Source of the DNA: Panaeolus papilionaceus
Lineage: Eukaryota > Basidiomycota > Agaricomycetes > Agaricales
Assembly: GCA_015501605.1 (NCBI GenBank)
Contig: JADNRZ010000006.1
Coordinates: 558,001-622,000, forward strand
DNA: 64,000 nucleotides
Direction of reading: 5' to 3'
Shown in pieces: positions 1-10,960 of the stretch (position 1 is the stretch's first letter; every line of letters begins with the position of its first letter). The notes under the pieces are model-generated. The model saw nothing but the letters and a program-made list of their open reading frames with translations. It was not told the DNA's origin and did no database searches. A program made the translations under genes and the position numbers.

Positions 1-1000
1 TTCATAGCTCGGCGTCATATGGTCATCCTCTCCGCTCTGATTCACTGAATCATCGCCCACACTCGTTTCTTCTCATCCATGCCCATTTCCCTGCCCACTT
101 TCAACGAGTGAGAGCGGATAGTGTTGGAAGGGCGTCACATTCCGCATGGGACATCCACCCTCTGTCTCTACTCAATAAACCTGGGATGTGGTACTGTACC
201 AGTGTTTCCTTCCACCCATATCTATACCTTCTTCATTCCATTCATTTATTTCATTCAGCTTATTCGCTTGTTTTTCTATCCGTCTTTTATTATAAGAGGC
301 TTTCTCCTCTCGATACCCCCACTTCTATTACTCCTTCTTTGCCTTACCGCCCTTCGAGACCACCCTCCCAGTCTCCTTATACCCTTTTATTTTACCAGTT
401 TTATTTCTATCGGTCCGTATTGTATTTCTTCTCAAAAGGTCTTCCCCTTTTTATACCCCCTTTACTTCTCAACTTCCACTTCTCTGTGTCCGTCTTTTTT
501 CCCCCTCTCTTTTCTTTCTGGTCTCTCTGTTTCCGCCTTTTCCGTCCTCCGCTTCTCTTTCCTCGACCCACCTATCCTTACTGCACTACTTCCCTACCAA
601 GATAGCCCGTCGCCGTCAAAACAAAGTATTCAGCCCCCACCTGGATCACTATCGTCGAGACGCATTCGACCGCGCCCCTACTCCATTTTTTGCATGCACT
701 TCTCGTTCTACCTGGCCACCACATTTTTCAAGTCAACGTCCAAATCTCAAAGTTCTGGCTTCAAAACACCGATGGGTATATGTCCTCAATCTGCCTCATC
801 ATGTACGTGTCACTGAATCCTTCGTGGCCGATCTGATATCTAACCGACTCGCAGCTCGTGAGCGTCCATCCTATATGCGCTGGAGTTGCTATCCCCACTA
901 GTACTCTACCTGCATTATTTCGCGCACATGTTCATCTTTCTGGAGGGCATGGTGATCATTTGTTTCGTGCCTGTGTCTTGCGTCTTGGATAGCCGCTTTA
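1..1000. other. Pyrimidine-rich region without a recognisable gene
   Basis: The plus strand is dominated by C and T runs between about 200 and 600. Long open frames exist there, but their translations are dominated by S, F, L, P and Y, as expected from base composition, and match no family I recognise. No splice-supported gene was found. It could be regulatory or the edge of a repeat region. Confidence 0.5.
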
Positions 1001-2400
1001 TAAAGGACCATCCCCACTGGTCCTCTTATCATCGACTCATTCCTCGTGCAGGCGCAGACTCACGGACACACCCATACTATGCTGTTCAGAGTTCACCCTC
1101 GCTTCGTTGCCGATTACTTGATTCATTACTTTCAAATTAAAGACCATTCCCACTGGTCTATTTCAAGGACGTTTTTGTGCATCACATCCTTCGGCTTTTG
1201 AATGCCTCATCGGCGCATGTGGATTCAATTAACTGGCAATCTCTATGGCTTCCTTCTGATATGACGTCGATATTATTCAGACCCACCCCCACTGGCGCAC
1301 GTTATCGTGTCGACTCGTGTCATAGGCTACCACTAGGAAATTTTGCCAATTTCTGTAAGCATCATCTCTCTCATAAACGTAGCTTGCTCTGATGCCCCTT
1401 TGACTAGACCCCCTGCACCACCAAATTCAATCACATCACCAAATATTGTTGCTCGTGGCTTTTCCCGTTCATCAGTCACGCCGTCTCGCACATTGCATTC
1501 AAGTATAATCATTGGTTCTTCACCATCTTTGAGGGATGTAACTTATGTGTTCATTTCAGGACCACCCCCACTGGCTTGCTTTCAGAACACTGATCTGATT
1601 TTTAGCGCCGCATATGACAATCTATGGGTGCTACGATCCACTCGGTATCCCTGCCTGGAGGATACTAAACCGTACATATATCAGGCAACCTTCCTTGATG
1701 CGCCGTTACAATGTAGAGGACCATCCCCACTGGTGCACTTTACTGTATTGGTCGTCATCGCATTCTTAGGTGACGGAGTCCCCGTAAGTAGTGTTGCGTT
1801 GCTGTCAACGCTTGATCTGAGTTCGATTTATCAGAAACTCCCCATTACCACCCTTTGTCGCTCGTGCTTTTCCCCGCACATGTGACATCGCAAGTACATG
1901 TTGCAATCAGGGTACGAGGTGTCATTAACATCCTTTGCGTCTTCACTGCTAATTTCTGACATTTATACAGGCCACTCATTGTCTCACTACCAATCAAAGA
2001 ACCACCCCCACTGGCTTACTTTAAGGGTATTGATCTGAGCTAAGCATCGTGTACGACAAGCTTGCGGATACAGCTTGTTAGCCCACTCCCGGAGCATGTC
2101 AAGTTGTCCGGGCAACGATCTACTGATGTAGACGGCGAAGAGGACCATCCCCACTGGTGCACTCTTTTCGGTCACTCACATCGTAGAACGATATTAGGCG
2201 ACTTCGGTCCCTGTAAGCATTAACCTGTTTATTTTATTGCCATGCCTTGATCCGAAACCTCACGTACCAGAACCCACTCATTACCAAAGTCAAACTCGCC
2301 ACCATATCTCGTTGCTTGTGGCTTTTCCCCGTCCACAAGTGACATTGCAATCACATGTCGCATTTTGTGTACGGAGAATCATTTTTATCGTCCACTCAAC
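1000..2400 (+). repeat. Diverged tandem array with CCCACTGG core, about 140-bp spacing
   Basis: Seven copies of a short motif with consensus RACCAYCCCCACTGGY begin near 1005, 1141, 1280, 1559, 1718, 1998 and 2142. CCCACTGG is identical in all seven. Spacings are about 136, 139, 279, 159, 280 and 144, so most are close to 140 or twice 140. The empty positions near 1450, 1860 and 2300 carry a different shared motif around GCTTTTCCC. Units therefore group into modules of about 430 bp (starting near 1559 and 1998, with an incomplete module before). The copy at 1005-1023 and the one at 1141-1159 are perfect 6-bp inverted repeats around a 7-nt centre. The copies are too diverged for a recent duplication. 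Function is unknown. Confidence 0.75.
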
Positions 2401-2484
2401 ACTAATTTTGACCTATCCAGATCTATCAGGATCGCCGTGGTTTTATAGGCGCCTGTTGCGGATCAATTTGCTTTGTTCGCGGTT

Positions 2485-2760
2485 TTAGCATGCTGGAACC
2501 CTAGCCGCGTTGACATGTCTTAAAAAAACGGTTTTTTACCGCCACAGTCTTCAGTCTTTCGAACTATGCGACGTTAGCCTGCCTGAACCCTAGCCGCATG
2601 ACGTACGATTGACCCCTTTTCGGCGCTGTGTGCATTTTTTCATCGACACACGTGAATCATTCGCGTTCTGTTTCGCAGCAACCTGGTCGACTAATATGGC
2701 GATCTTGTTTGTTGCTTCATGCGCGGTGTTAGTCCGTAGGGACCTAGCCGTGCATTGGTA
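2485..2760 (+). repeat. Short dispersed repeat around ACCCTAGCCGC
   Basis: Three copies of a motif of about 28 nt occur at about 2487-2508, 2575-2597 and 2730-2751. The shared part is TTAGC, a variable stretch, then GAACCCTAGCCGC; the third copy is the most diverged (GGACCTAGCCG). They lie directly after the CCCACTGG array and may belong to the same repeat region. No coding function is seen. Confidence 0.55.
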
Positions 2761-3569
2761 CACCAAAAATTTCTGGTGATTGGCGTGCCTCTTGCCATCG
2801 CCACTACAAAATATCTGAGTCTATGCTCTATCTCCTTATTTTCCTTTGCTCCATCTACGGTTAGAGCCTGTCTCCCGTTCTTCTGCCATCCAGACGTGGA
2901 TGCTTTGCTCCGTCAACTTCAAAAAAAGACAAAAACCTCGTAACAAACCTCGTAACACACCGTCACCGTCTGCATTCGGCCTCCTCGGTGCGCAACTTGG
3001 AGTTAGCTATTGTTTACGGACTGTGAAAAAAAAAAAAAAGCCCTTACATCGCATCTCCTCCCCTGCCCTGCCCCCATATTTTCAGTCCCTCTCCTCCTCC
3101 CCCTCCTTGTCTCTCCTACCTCTTGTCTTCCTGCGACTGTGTCGCACTTCTCTCTCCCTCTCCCTCTCCCTCTCCCTCTCGTCAGAATCCCCTCGGTCTC
3201 CCGCCTTTTCTCGCACGTTGCCTTCCTTAGCATCCTTGTCTATTCCCATTTCACGTCTATTTTCTTCTTCTTGATACAGTTAGTATGGTGGTTTGTCACT
3301 ATCTTGTTTTGTCCCCCAAAGTTTCAGAAAAGCACAGACTTCCTTGTGTCTCAAAGTCTATAGTATAATTTCAATTCGGTCTTCATTTTAGTAAAAAATT
3401 CTCTAGTTCTAGGACGAGTAGTACAGACTATTATACATACACATACAGAAAGCCTTAGAGTATTATATTCAGGCTTTAGATATTATTTCGCGCCATAAGA
3501 TCATTGTATCCATAAAGTAGCATATAATTACAAAATCATTTCTATTTATGCGTTGCAAAGGCTCTGAGT
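2760..3569. other. Repeat-flanking region without a recognised gene
   Basis: C/T-rich simple sequence on the left and A/T-rich sequence on the right, ending at the stop of the PTAR1-like gene. The open frames here follow base composition. No gene is supported. Confidence 0.45.
3026..3182. repeat. Poly-A run and CCCTCT hexanucleotide microsatellite
   Basis: A run of 14 A residues at 3026-3039 is followed by C/T-rich sequence ending in about five units of CCCTCT at roughly 3150-3182. This is simple-sequence DNA, and the open frames across it are compositional artefacts. Confidence 0.8.
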
Positions 3570-4732
3570 TTAGGAGACAGCCAGGAAACTCTGTGGTCGT
3601 TCTGAAGATGTCAATGACCATTTAATCAGCCTCTCTTTCAAAATATCTCCGCGGAATTTCTCCTGCAGTTTTCGTGCAACGTTGTTTGGATCAAGGTCTA
3701 ATGTCAGAACAACTTGTCGCAGGTAGAGCCACATTGTCTCATGGGAAGGATAGGTCTCCATCAAACCCAGAACGTGGTCTAGAGGTGAAAGGGAAAGGTC
3801 TCCTGAGAGCGATTCGGGTTCTACCTGACGAGTACTGATGAGGTGCAAAATGAGCTCTTGAAGCCCGCAGAGCTGGTTAACTGCCGAGTAATCGGAGATA
3901 TGTTGTTCAATCCATCGACGTAGACGTCCGTACTGGCCGAGAATAATGGCAAGAAAAGACCGATGGGTTGCGGATGCATCGACATCAATTCTAGCATGGA
4001 TAAAAGATGCGTAGCAGATATCCATGATTTGATGCCAATGGGCCCATCCGTAATAGTTGCGCGGGTACGTTTCGCATGAATGTAGGACTAGGTCGAATTC
4101 ATTTGTGAAGGCCTCGGGGGTTAACTTCGGGAAGTAGGAAGCCGTATCAGCGTTGCGTCCCCAGTGGCGTAGATTAGCATCAGAAGCATTGGAGGGGACT
4201 TGTATAGATCCGTAGAGTTGGGCAAAGCACCATCGTCGATGATCCCAGATAATGGATTCCTTCGCGGCGTCTTTGGAGCCCCGTAAGAGAAGCTCCGTGA
4301 AGACCAACTCCTGCTTGTGTTGGAGAGTACCCTCATGTAAAAATCGTTTTCGGGTGTTGAGTGCTGTCTGATGTGCTGGGTTTAGGAGTAGAATGACGCT
4401 GCTAACTGCGTTCACAGTCCGAGCATCATTTGACCGTAGGAGGTTTGTGGAGACAGCTCTGAGGTACAAGCTACAGAGGACTTTGTGGGGAATTCCTAAA
4501 TTGCCCTCTACCAAAACAAAAGGAAACTCGGAGGATGGTTTTGGGGCATCAGGGGGTATAGCGATATTCTCCCAGTCTGAGAGTCTGCCTGGAAGAATTT
4601 CGATCGACACTCTGTATGTGGCCGGATCGATATCGATGATTTGTTGCAGATATTATTGCACACCTACAGAGAGCCTTCTAAGAGATTTAGCGTGGTATAG
4701 AGAAGGTCGTCTGAAGGCAGAGAGTTCGTCAT
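3570..4732 (-). CDS. PTAR1-like protein prenyltransferase alpha-subunit repeat protein
   Basis: Model join(4732..4668, 4611..3570): a 22-codon first exon, one 56-nt GT-AG intron, then a long second exon; about 368 residues. The second exon shows alpha-subunit (PPTA) helical repeats: a block reading LLLNPAHQTALNTRKRF, then IIWDHRRWCF, then CETYPRNYYGWAHWHQIM, and a weaker late repeat around HETMWLYLRQVV. The N-terminal VLVEGNLG block resembles the start of animal PTAR1. PTAR1 is known as the alpha subunit of geranylgeranyltransferase III, which prenylates the Golgi SNARE Ykt6; assigning that role here is inference. The first exon is the weaker part: the long exon has no ATG at its start, and a 5' exon with an in-frame ATG and good splice sites fits. 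It is divergent from the oligoribonuclease gene, with 182 bp between start codons. Confidence 0.8.
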
Positions 4733-4914
4733 AATGTAGGAGAATACTTGGAGATGGCGATTGCTGACGATGATGATGGTTCGATGGACACTCAGCATTC
4801 GGCAACTTCCACACATGATTGACGCGTTTATTACGTACGCGTTTGGATTTTGCCAACACTGGTTCTTGTTCGTTGTATCTTCGGCCAAGCGACAAGAGCT
4901 TGATACTTCTTTTC
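4733..4914. promoter_or_regulatory. Short divergent promoter between PTAR1-like and oligoribonuclease genes
   Basis: Only 182 bp separate the two proposed start codons on opposite strands, so both promoters and 5' leaders must fit here or overlap the genes. I saw no clear TATA box. Confidence 0.5.
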
Positions 4915-6067
4915 ATGATCCGGGCTCTTTCTCTGCCCGTCGCACCTCTTCGTTCTGTTTCTCTGAAAACTCGTTTGAGGACTTCAGCAGGACTCTCTGT
5001 GCCCATTAAGCGGTATATCAACACTAAACCCAAGATACCGCACAAGAACATGTCCACAAAACCAATGACTTTTCATGACGGCCCTTTGGTATGGATCGAT
5101 TGTGAAATGACGGGCCTTGATCTGCGTAAAGATAAAATTATAGAAATTGCGGTAACCTTCCGTTCTATACTCAAATTTCCTCGTCGCTGGATATTGACAA
5201 GACCATATTAGGTGCTAATCACCAATGGAAATCTTGATATAGTTGATCCAGGAATTGAATACGTCATACGCACAGAGAAAGAACTACTGGAGGGGTAAGA
5301 AAGCTCACATTACAGGTTGTTTATCCTCTCAATATGCTTGCAGTATGGATGAGTGGTGTACCAAACAGCATGGCCAGGTAGTGCCTATTCTAATTGATTT
5401 ACAAGTCGTCCACTTTTATTAACATGGTACAGTCAGGTTTGACGCAAGCTTGTCTTGATTCTCCCTATACTCGGGAATATGTATCAAAGACTGTTCTCGA
5501 GTACATCAAGAAGTGGGTGCCAACGGAGAAAATAGGCGTTTTGGCAGGCAATTCCGTTCACGTCGATCGTCAATTCCTCGCAGTAGATATGCCCGAGGTT
5601 ATCGACTGGCTTCACTACCGGTAAGCCTGCCATCTTGACTGAGAAATAATAAAAAAATAAACAATTGACCAACACTTGTTCTCTACCAGCATTGTTGGTA
5701 AGCCGGATACCTCCTCGATTTGAAATGTTTATGCTTCAGCTTATACGATTCTAGACGTGTCCTCTATAAAGGCAAGCTACCCCAAACTTGGAGCACCCTT
5801 ATCTAACATCACTTTCAGGAACTTTCTCGGCGTTGGTATGCGCAAAAGGGCATCCCGCCCAAAAATGGGGAAACCACTCACAGGTATGACTGTAGCTCCA
5901 CTAGTAATTAACTCTCGTTGACTTAGTTATCACAGGGCGCTGGATGATATTCGTGGGTCAATTAAAGGTACAAAGTCGTCTTTAAATTATGACACTCTGT
6001 TAATTAAAACCATGTCCAGAATTGCAATGGTACCGACAAAATGTCTTCGTCCCGTCGCAACAGTAAC
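4915..6067 (+). CDS. Oligoribonuclease (REXO2/Rex2 family), probably mitochondrial
   Basis: Spliced model: exons 4915-5151, 5212-5294, 5344-5377, 5433-5620, 5690-5697, 5755-5771, 5819-5883, 5936-5967 and 6021-6067. The product is a DEDDh 3'-5' exoribonuclease that degrades very short RNAs. Visible motifs are WIDCEMTGLD (first acidic motif), GNSVHVDRQFL (second), and HRALDDIRGSI (third, with the catalytic His and Asp). The stretch YRIVDVSSIKEL is complete only after splicing through an 8-nt exon and a GC-AG intron, and its match to the family supports both. The N-terminus before the exonuclease fold is rich in R, S and L (starting MIRALSLP) and looks like a mitochondrial presequence. The start at 4915 is the first that avoids running far into the divergent promoter. 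Confidence 0.93.
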
Positions 6068-6373
6068 TGCCTGTAATAAGGTATACACTTCTATGAGTGT
6101 TTTGCGACATCCCAACCGATCTACGCTGATCTCTTCCCGATGCGATACTCCGCGTCTAACCTACTCCCAGTATTTGAAAAAACCCTTAATTGATCCGTTG
6201 TGCCTCTGCCTAGCTCAGAGAAAGCCTCTTTTCACCGAACCTTAACCTTCATGGAGCCCCGCGTGTCTGCTGATAATGATGTTTGTCGATCCATGAGAAT
6301 AAACAATAAAGATACACTAGTTTAATGCAAGATGCTTGAGAGAAATTTGTGAAGATGTATATTGAAAATAAAG
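6068..6373. other. Convergent intergenic spacer
   Basis: This lies between the stop codons of the oligoribonuclease and the TmpA-like gene. It should hold both 3' ends; I see no other feature. Confidence 0.5.
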
Positions 6374-8628
6374 TTAGAAATCCCAGAGTGTTCCCTAAAC
6401 GATGTGTGAGTGAATGGGTGTTGTCAGACAAGTTTTGCCACTTACGAAAGCCGGAATACCAGCTTCCTTGCACCCTTCCATCATTTCACGGTTGCCCTGA
6501 AAGTTGGACGTAATAAAAACGACCTCTGCACCCCAGGAGTAATACGCGTCTTTGATTAGCTTCATAACATCTGGTCGACCACCTGGTTTAAGCGCTGGTT
6601 AGTGGCTGTATCAAGAGGCCGCCTAAATACCGGTCCGTACCTCGTTTCTTGGAGTCCCATAATGTGAGCCTTTCGGGCCCAAGATTGTGGTGGATTAACG
6701 CTGAAATCGTCGGGCCAAATGTCTTCTCCTGGTCAGACCCGATCCAAATCAGGTACCTAAATCGCTTTAAGTCCGTGGTTAATCTACATCTGCGTGAAAT
6801 GAACACACCAATCAGGGCTCTGAGAAAAAAGAGATAAGAGTGTTTTCTTGCCACGAGGAGATAGTTGACAGACCTGAAGACATGTGGATAGTGCGGCACC
6901 AAGACCTGTTCCGGTACAAACTCGGATACCTCGTTTGTATAGCGTCGAAGTGTTGGAAACACCTGCAAACTAATTCACCTATTAAACCCGTTTTATGGGG
7001 CATAATTAAGGAACACTTACTTTCAACTGCCGCGTCCAGACGTGAGTCGGAGGATTTTCAACTAGTGACCGGGTGAAGTCTCCTTGCACGCCACAGATTA
7101 GATAGTGCTCCTTTGAGTGTGTCCCCTCGCTATCAGGCACATGAAGTATCATGCTCAGCTACGGGAGCACAGCTCTTCGAAATAGACACTCACGAGATGA
7201 TCCCAAAAGCATGGTACTCCATAATAGAACTTCGGCTGATTCTCGCCAACAGACCTTGCTGCATACCGCGTTCTAGGCGGAGAATTGCCACTTTGGGGGA
7301 AGGCTGGCAGCATAGCATGAACGATAGGCCCAGCAAAAATCCGATAAGTAAACTCACAATTTCAACGTCAACCTTGACCTCGCGGATCGTAAACCATGGG
7401 ATGAGAACGCTATTGGAAGACGCTGTTAAATGGGAGTTGAAACAAGATTCGGCAGACGTACAAGACGGTCATTCCAAAGGCGAACCAGAAGTCCTGTTGA
7501 CGAATAATATGAAGACCATCTGGATTCCAGTCATGGGTGTTGAGATCGTAGCTGTCGCCCAGTACGACAAAGATCCAAGCTGGATGTTGTGTGAGCGCCA
7601 ATTTAAGCGACGAAAAATTATAGCAAATGTACTTGATATCAGTCCTAACCTAAAAGGGTTGTTATTGTTCAGAGCAGTGGTGGTAATTAGTGTGTCAATT
7701 GGACTCACCATCCCATAAAACGATGATGACGTTCAAAGATACTATGGAATATATTAGGGGGGAAAGCACAAGGTTTGCGATCAACACCTACTTATGATGT
7801 GTGTTTCTGACCCAAGGGAACGCGGATGCAATAGATATACCGACAATAACGTTAGTGATAACTCCCGCCACAAGGACGGAATCGTGATTGTTTTTATGGT
7901 CGATTAGGATGGTGACAACTCGGAAGATGAGCCAAAGGAAGCCAGATGTCGCACATCCAGAATGGATTCCCCCAAGGTGTTGAAGGACAGATGTGCATCC
8001 CAATCGGAATTTGAGAGGAGGCCACTAGAAGGTCAGATGTAAATGACATTAGACATGAAGCATGACGTCGGGCACTTGCCTTTGCGAAGAGGGTGTTCAC
8101 TGTCAAGTACAAAAACCGCCCAAAAAGTTCGTTTCTCATCAAAATTGCAACCAGCAGATTGCCTAGGACAAACGCTCCCGTATATTGCCGTGGATATTTC
8201 CAGATGTCGCAAATTGCAAGCGCAATTCCAGCGATATTGAACGCCATAACCACTACAAAAAACTTTCTAGAAGAAGCGTTAGGATGGATGTCACACTAAA
8301 TTAAAACGTCGCAGACATACCGGTATGTGTTAAACCAGAGCTGGAACTTAATCCACCTGCTCGCCCGATGTGCTGCCGCCTTCTTCATCATCACAACTCT
8401 CGTGCTCGTCTCCGTTGGCGGGCCTTCTCGAGGAGGTGGTGGTGACTCCTTTTCTGGCCGCGATATCGTGGGCATGGCTATTGTGTCTTGTGAGCTCGTT
8501 TGTTCCTTCTCGTCGGCAGAGAGGGTCTGGGGTATTGCATGAATCCCAGGTAGGGTGACTGAAACGGCGAAGGGCTCTTGCTGGTCGATGCCCTTTTCCG
8601 CATCATCGACAGACGATGGATATGACAT
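6374..8628 (-). CDS. TmpA-type integral membrane protein with reductase-like C-terminal domain
   Basis: Fourteen exons fit. The first are 8628..8321, 8266..8080 (followed by a GC-AG intron), 8024..7792, 7741..7709 and a 17-nt exon 7649..7633; an 11-nt exon lies at 6819..6809; the last encodes GTLWDF and stops at 6374. The N-terminus is hydrophilic and proline-rich. Multiple membrane segments follow (around FNIAGIALAICDIW, LVAGVITNVIVGISIASAF and MTVFVLIPWF), then SRSSIMEYHAFGIISEG, which resembles the FAD-binding part of ferric-reductase-like proteins. The C-terminal half contains GTGLGAAL, WIGSDQEKTFG and a final nucleotide-binding-like block. Aspergillus TmpA is known as a membrane flavoprotein linked to development, and basidiomycete relatives are often found beside adenylate-forming reductases; none is seen here. 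Substrate unknown. Confidence 0.75.
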
Positions 8629-10840
8629 TGCGATAGAGCAGAAGTGACAAGAATACGCACGCACGAGAGGAAGGAGATGCCCAAGGCAGAAAATCACATC
8701 TACAGATAAATAGGGCCGACTGGTATAGAGACTAGATTCTATTTCCTTGGACTTGCACAAATACGGCGTCTGTGTGGCGCGTTTCTTCGGTGCATGTAAT
8801 TCAGAGAATTCCCCGAGGTGAGTGGAATGTGTTCACCCGAAGTGATGGCGAAGGACATCGCATCTGCCTCCGAGTGGCATAGATAATGCAACAAATGAGT
8901 GTTCCGTGCGCGGAAAAGCAGGTGCATGACGGATCCGTACTGGGGGAACTGTGGGTAGTGCCAAACCATATCTCGTTTCCAGTTGACAGTGAGCATCTAG
9001 TACGCAGTCTAGAGTGTGATCGCCTATGTTCTCATCGCGTCCCAGAGAAAACACAGGCTAGGATCGAGGACCGCTCTGTTTATCGTTGATATTGCGGTGT
9101 ACTTGGTGCACATGATCGGCATAATTGAGTTGCTAGAGAATCCCCACATTCTGGACTGGGGGCGGGGAAGTTAGACGCAAGAACATTCTGTGCTCTGTTA
9201 AGGGGCGACGGGTGTCAGACGGAAAAAGACCAAAGCCAAAATCCAGCACAATTCGATGTGTGAGAAACATTCCGTCATCCAAGATTGACGCAAAACTTAC
9301 AGATAATAATCAAACATCCCAAGACGCTAATAATAGCAAGAAAGTCCAAGTGTTGAGACGAGAACCTGCTCTTAATTCGACGACACGAGTATTATTTCTG
9401 GTTTCCACAAAAAGGCAAATTTGAATAGAATTGTACACTGTGATAGAGTGTCTGCTTGATGCACCGGCTGGTCAAGAAAACAAAGATAGAGGAAAAACAG
9501 CGCAAGACATACTAGGCGCAGCACGAAGGAATTGTCGGATACTTGACGGCAAATTGAGGGATTGTTCCGGAGGACTCGGGAGGAACATGCCAGACAAAGG
9601 TAATGTAATGGTACTGTCGGCATGGTATTCGATTTAAGGAAACAAGAAGACGGTTGATGTTCACCTTAATCGATAATGACTGATGAGAGACATTCCTTTT
9701 TGCAAAAAAAGCGATGATAACCAATTATGAAATGTCAATTTGGATGATGATGTAACTCTCGACACGCACACCCACTACAGCGAGGTTATATCGGTCTTCC
9801 TGGGCGTCATACTGGATAACGGAAAGCCATCAGCAAAGTCGTGAATGGAGCGACGGACGTCATGCGTTTTGAGTTTAACAAACAAGATACCCTCTCCTAT
9901 CCCTGGGACTACATCATACCGGTCAAATGTCGGTGTGCTGCATTCGCGACAAGCCATGCCCGCAAGGTATTAATTATGCCTATCGAGCGACCGCATCCAT
10001 CAGCATCTATCGTGTAAACGATGCGGTCCACTGGTTGTGGGTGTTGAATGGCTGAGGACTACCCACCACATTTACGCTTCGGATTGGTATGATCGTGTCT
10101 TGGCTTTAGAAAATGTGGGTGCAGCCTGACTATGGTCCGAAGTGCCGGATGGCCTGCTAACTAGAAGAAAGGTTGTTGCATTAAGACTCCAATACTGACA
10201 GACCTTGACTTGATGTGCTTACACCCACGGACCTGCGCTTGGTTGACCTGATTTCGGCGTCGAGGGGAAGCTAGGGGCGATCTTTGGACTGTGCGAGGTC
10301 ACACTGGTTAACACAATGCACACTTTGCGTCGTTACGATGTAAATTGGAACGCATTGACAGAATTTTGGTGCATCATTCTATTTTCGAGAAGCGGACGCG
10401 GAAGGCAGCCAGCAATTGTTGAATGAATCATCAAAGGTAACAACAACGCCGGGTTTATCACACAAGCTGAAATTGAAGTTAACGGAGCTTGAGAAAGTCA
10501 GTATATACGCAGCCTATTACGTTTTACACGGCCATCTGTAGTACCGATAGAAGTGTCGAAGCTGGTGGAAGAACAGTGGCGGGATGATAGAAACGGTCAA
10601 CAAGTCATCATGGGGTCGAGCACCCCGCAGCATGAGTGGGAAAACGTGTGTGAAGTATATTTGGATGGTGATTGAAGTAGTCTTGTGAGGAGGTCATTCG
10701 TAAAGGAAGGTAGATTCTGAAGTATGGAGTGATATTTGTTAGACGTCTAAGGAGGTTGGACTGTCGTTTATGAGCGCCTAAGAATGATCAAACTGTTGAT
10801 GTTGACAAGGTCCGAATGGCCGACAGAGGCCGACAAAGGT
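8629..10840. other. 2.2-kb region without a convincing gene
   Basis: Only short frames are present and none is supported by splice-consistent homology. One minus-strand stretch near 9775-9957 has a faint resemblance to a zinc-binding enzyme family and is listed separately. The right end should contain the promoter of the carbamoyl-phosphate synthase gene. Confidence 0.5.
9775..9957 (-). pseudogene. Possible relic of a GFA/Mss4-like zinc-binding protein
   Basis: A 60-codon frame contains CRECSTPTFDRYDVVPG followed by ILFVK. This resembles the second CxxC zinc knuckle and following strand of glutathione-dependent formaldehyde-activating (GFA) family proteins (typically C-x2-C-G-S-P, then VVPG and VK). 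The first CxxC half is not found upstream and a stop lies just before it. If real, it is a decayed fragment; a chance resemblance is equally possible. Confidence 0.2.
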
Positions 10841-10852
10841 CACATGATTAGA

Positions 10853-10860
10853 TGAGTCAT
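10853..10860. promoter_or_regulatory. Gcn4-like site TGAGTCAT upstream of carbamoyl-phosphate synthase
   Basis: TGAGTCAT lies about 100 bp before the start codon at 10961. TGASTCA is the known target of the fungal bZIP Gcn4/CpcA, which activates amino-acid biosynthetic genes including arginine genes. Position and target fit; binding is inferred. Confidence 0.55.
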
Positions 10861-10960
10861 AACTTGGAAAGGAAATAAGAGCCCGATTGGGGTTAGGTTT
10901 TAATTTAAAGCAGAAAAACTTCGAACAGACATCTTTGATTCTTGTCCTTCAACCAAAGCC

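Noticed and set aside
108..816. Two long overlapping open frames of 165 and 231 codons
   Set aside because: The region is pyrimidine-rich, so stop codons are rare by composition; the translations are low complexity and match no family.
1000..2200. The TGG after CCCAC as a retrotransposon primer-binding site
   Set aside because: It occurs seven times in tandem, and no LTR ends or gag/pol frames are nearby.
1000..2400. A CRISPR-like array
   Set aside because: The repeat core is far shorter and more diverged, spacers are about 120 bp and themselves repeated, and this is a eukaryotic nuclear sequence.
2846..3363. Open frames on both strands across the CT-rich tract
   Set aside because: They are produced by the CCCTCT microsatellite and poly-A run.
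6211..6245. A tRNA-like TAGCTCAG box
   Set aside because: No matching acceptor stem or TTCGA box at the right distance.
7113..7718. A plus-strand open frame of 201 codons
   Set aside because: It is antisense to the TmpA-like gene, whose minus-strand exons are supported by conserved protein blocks.
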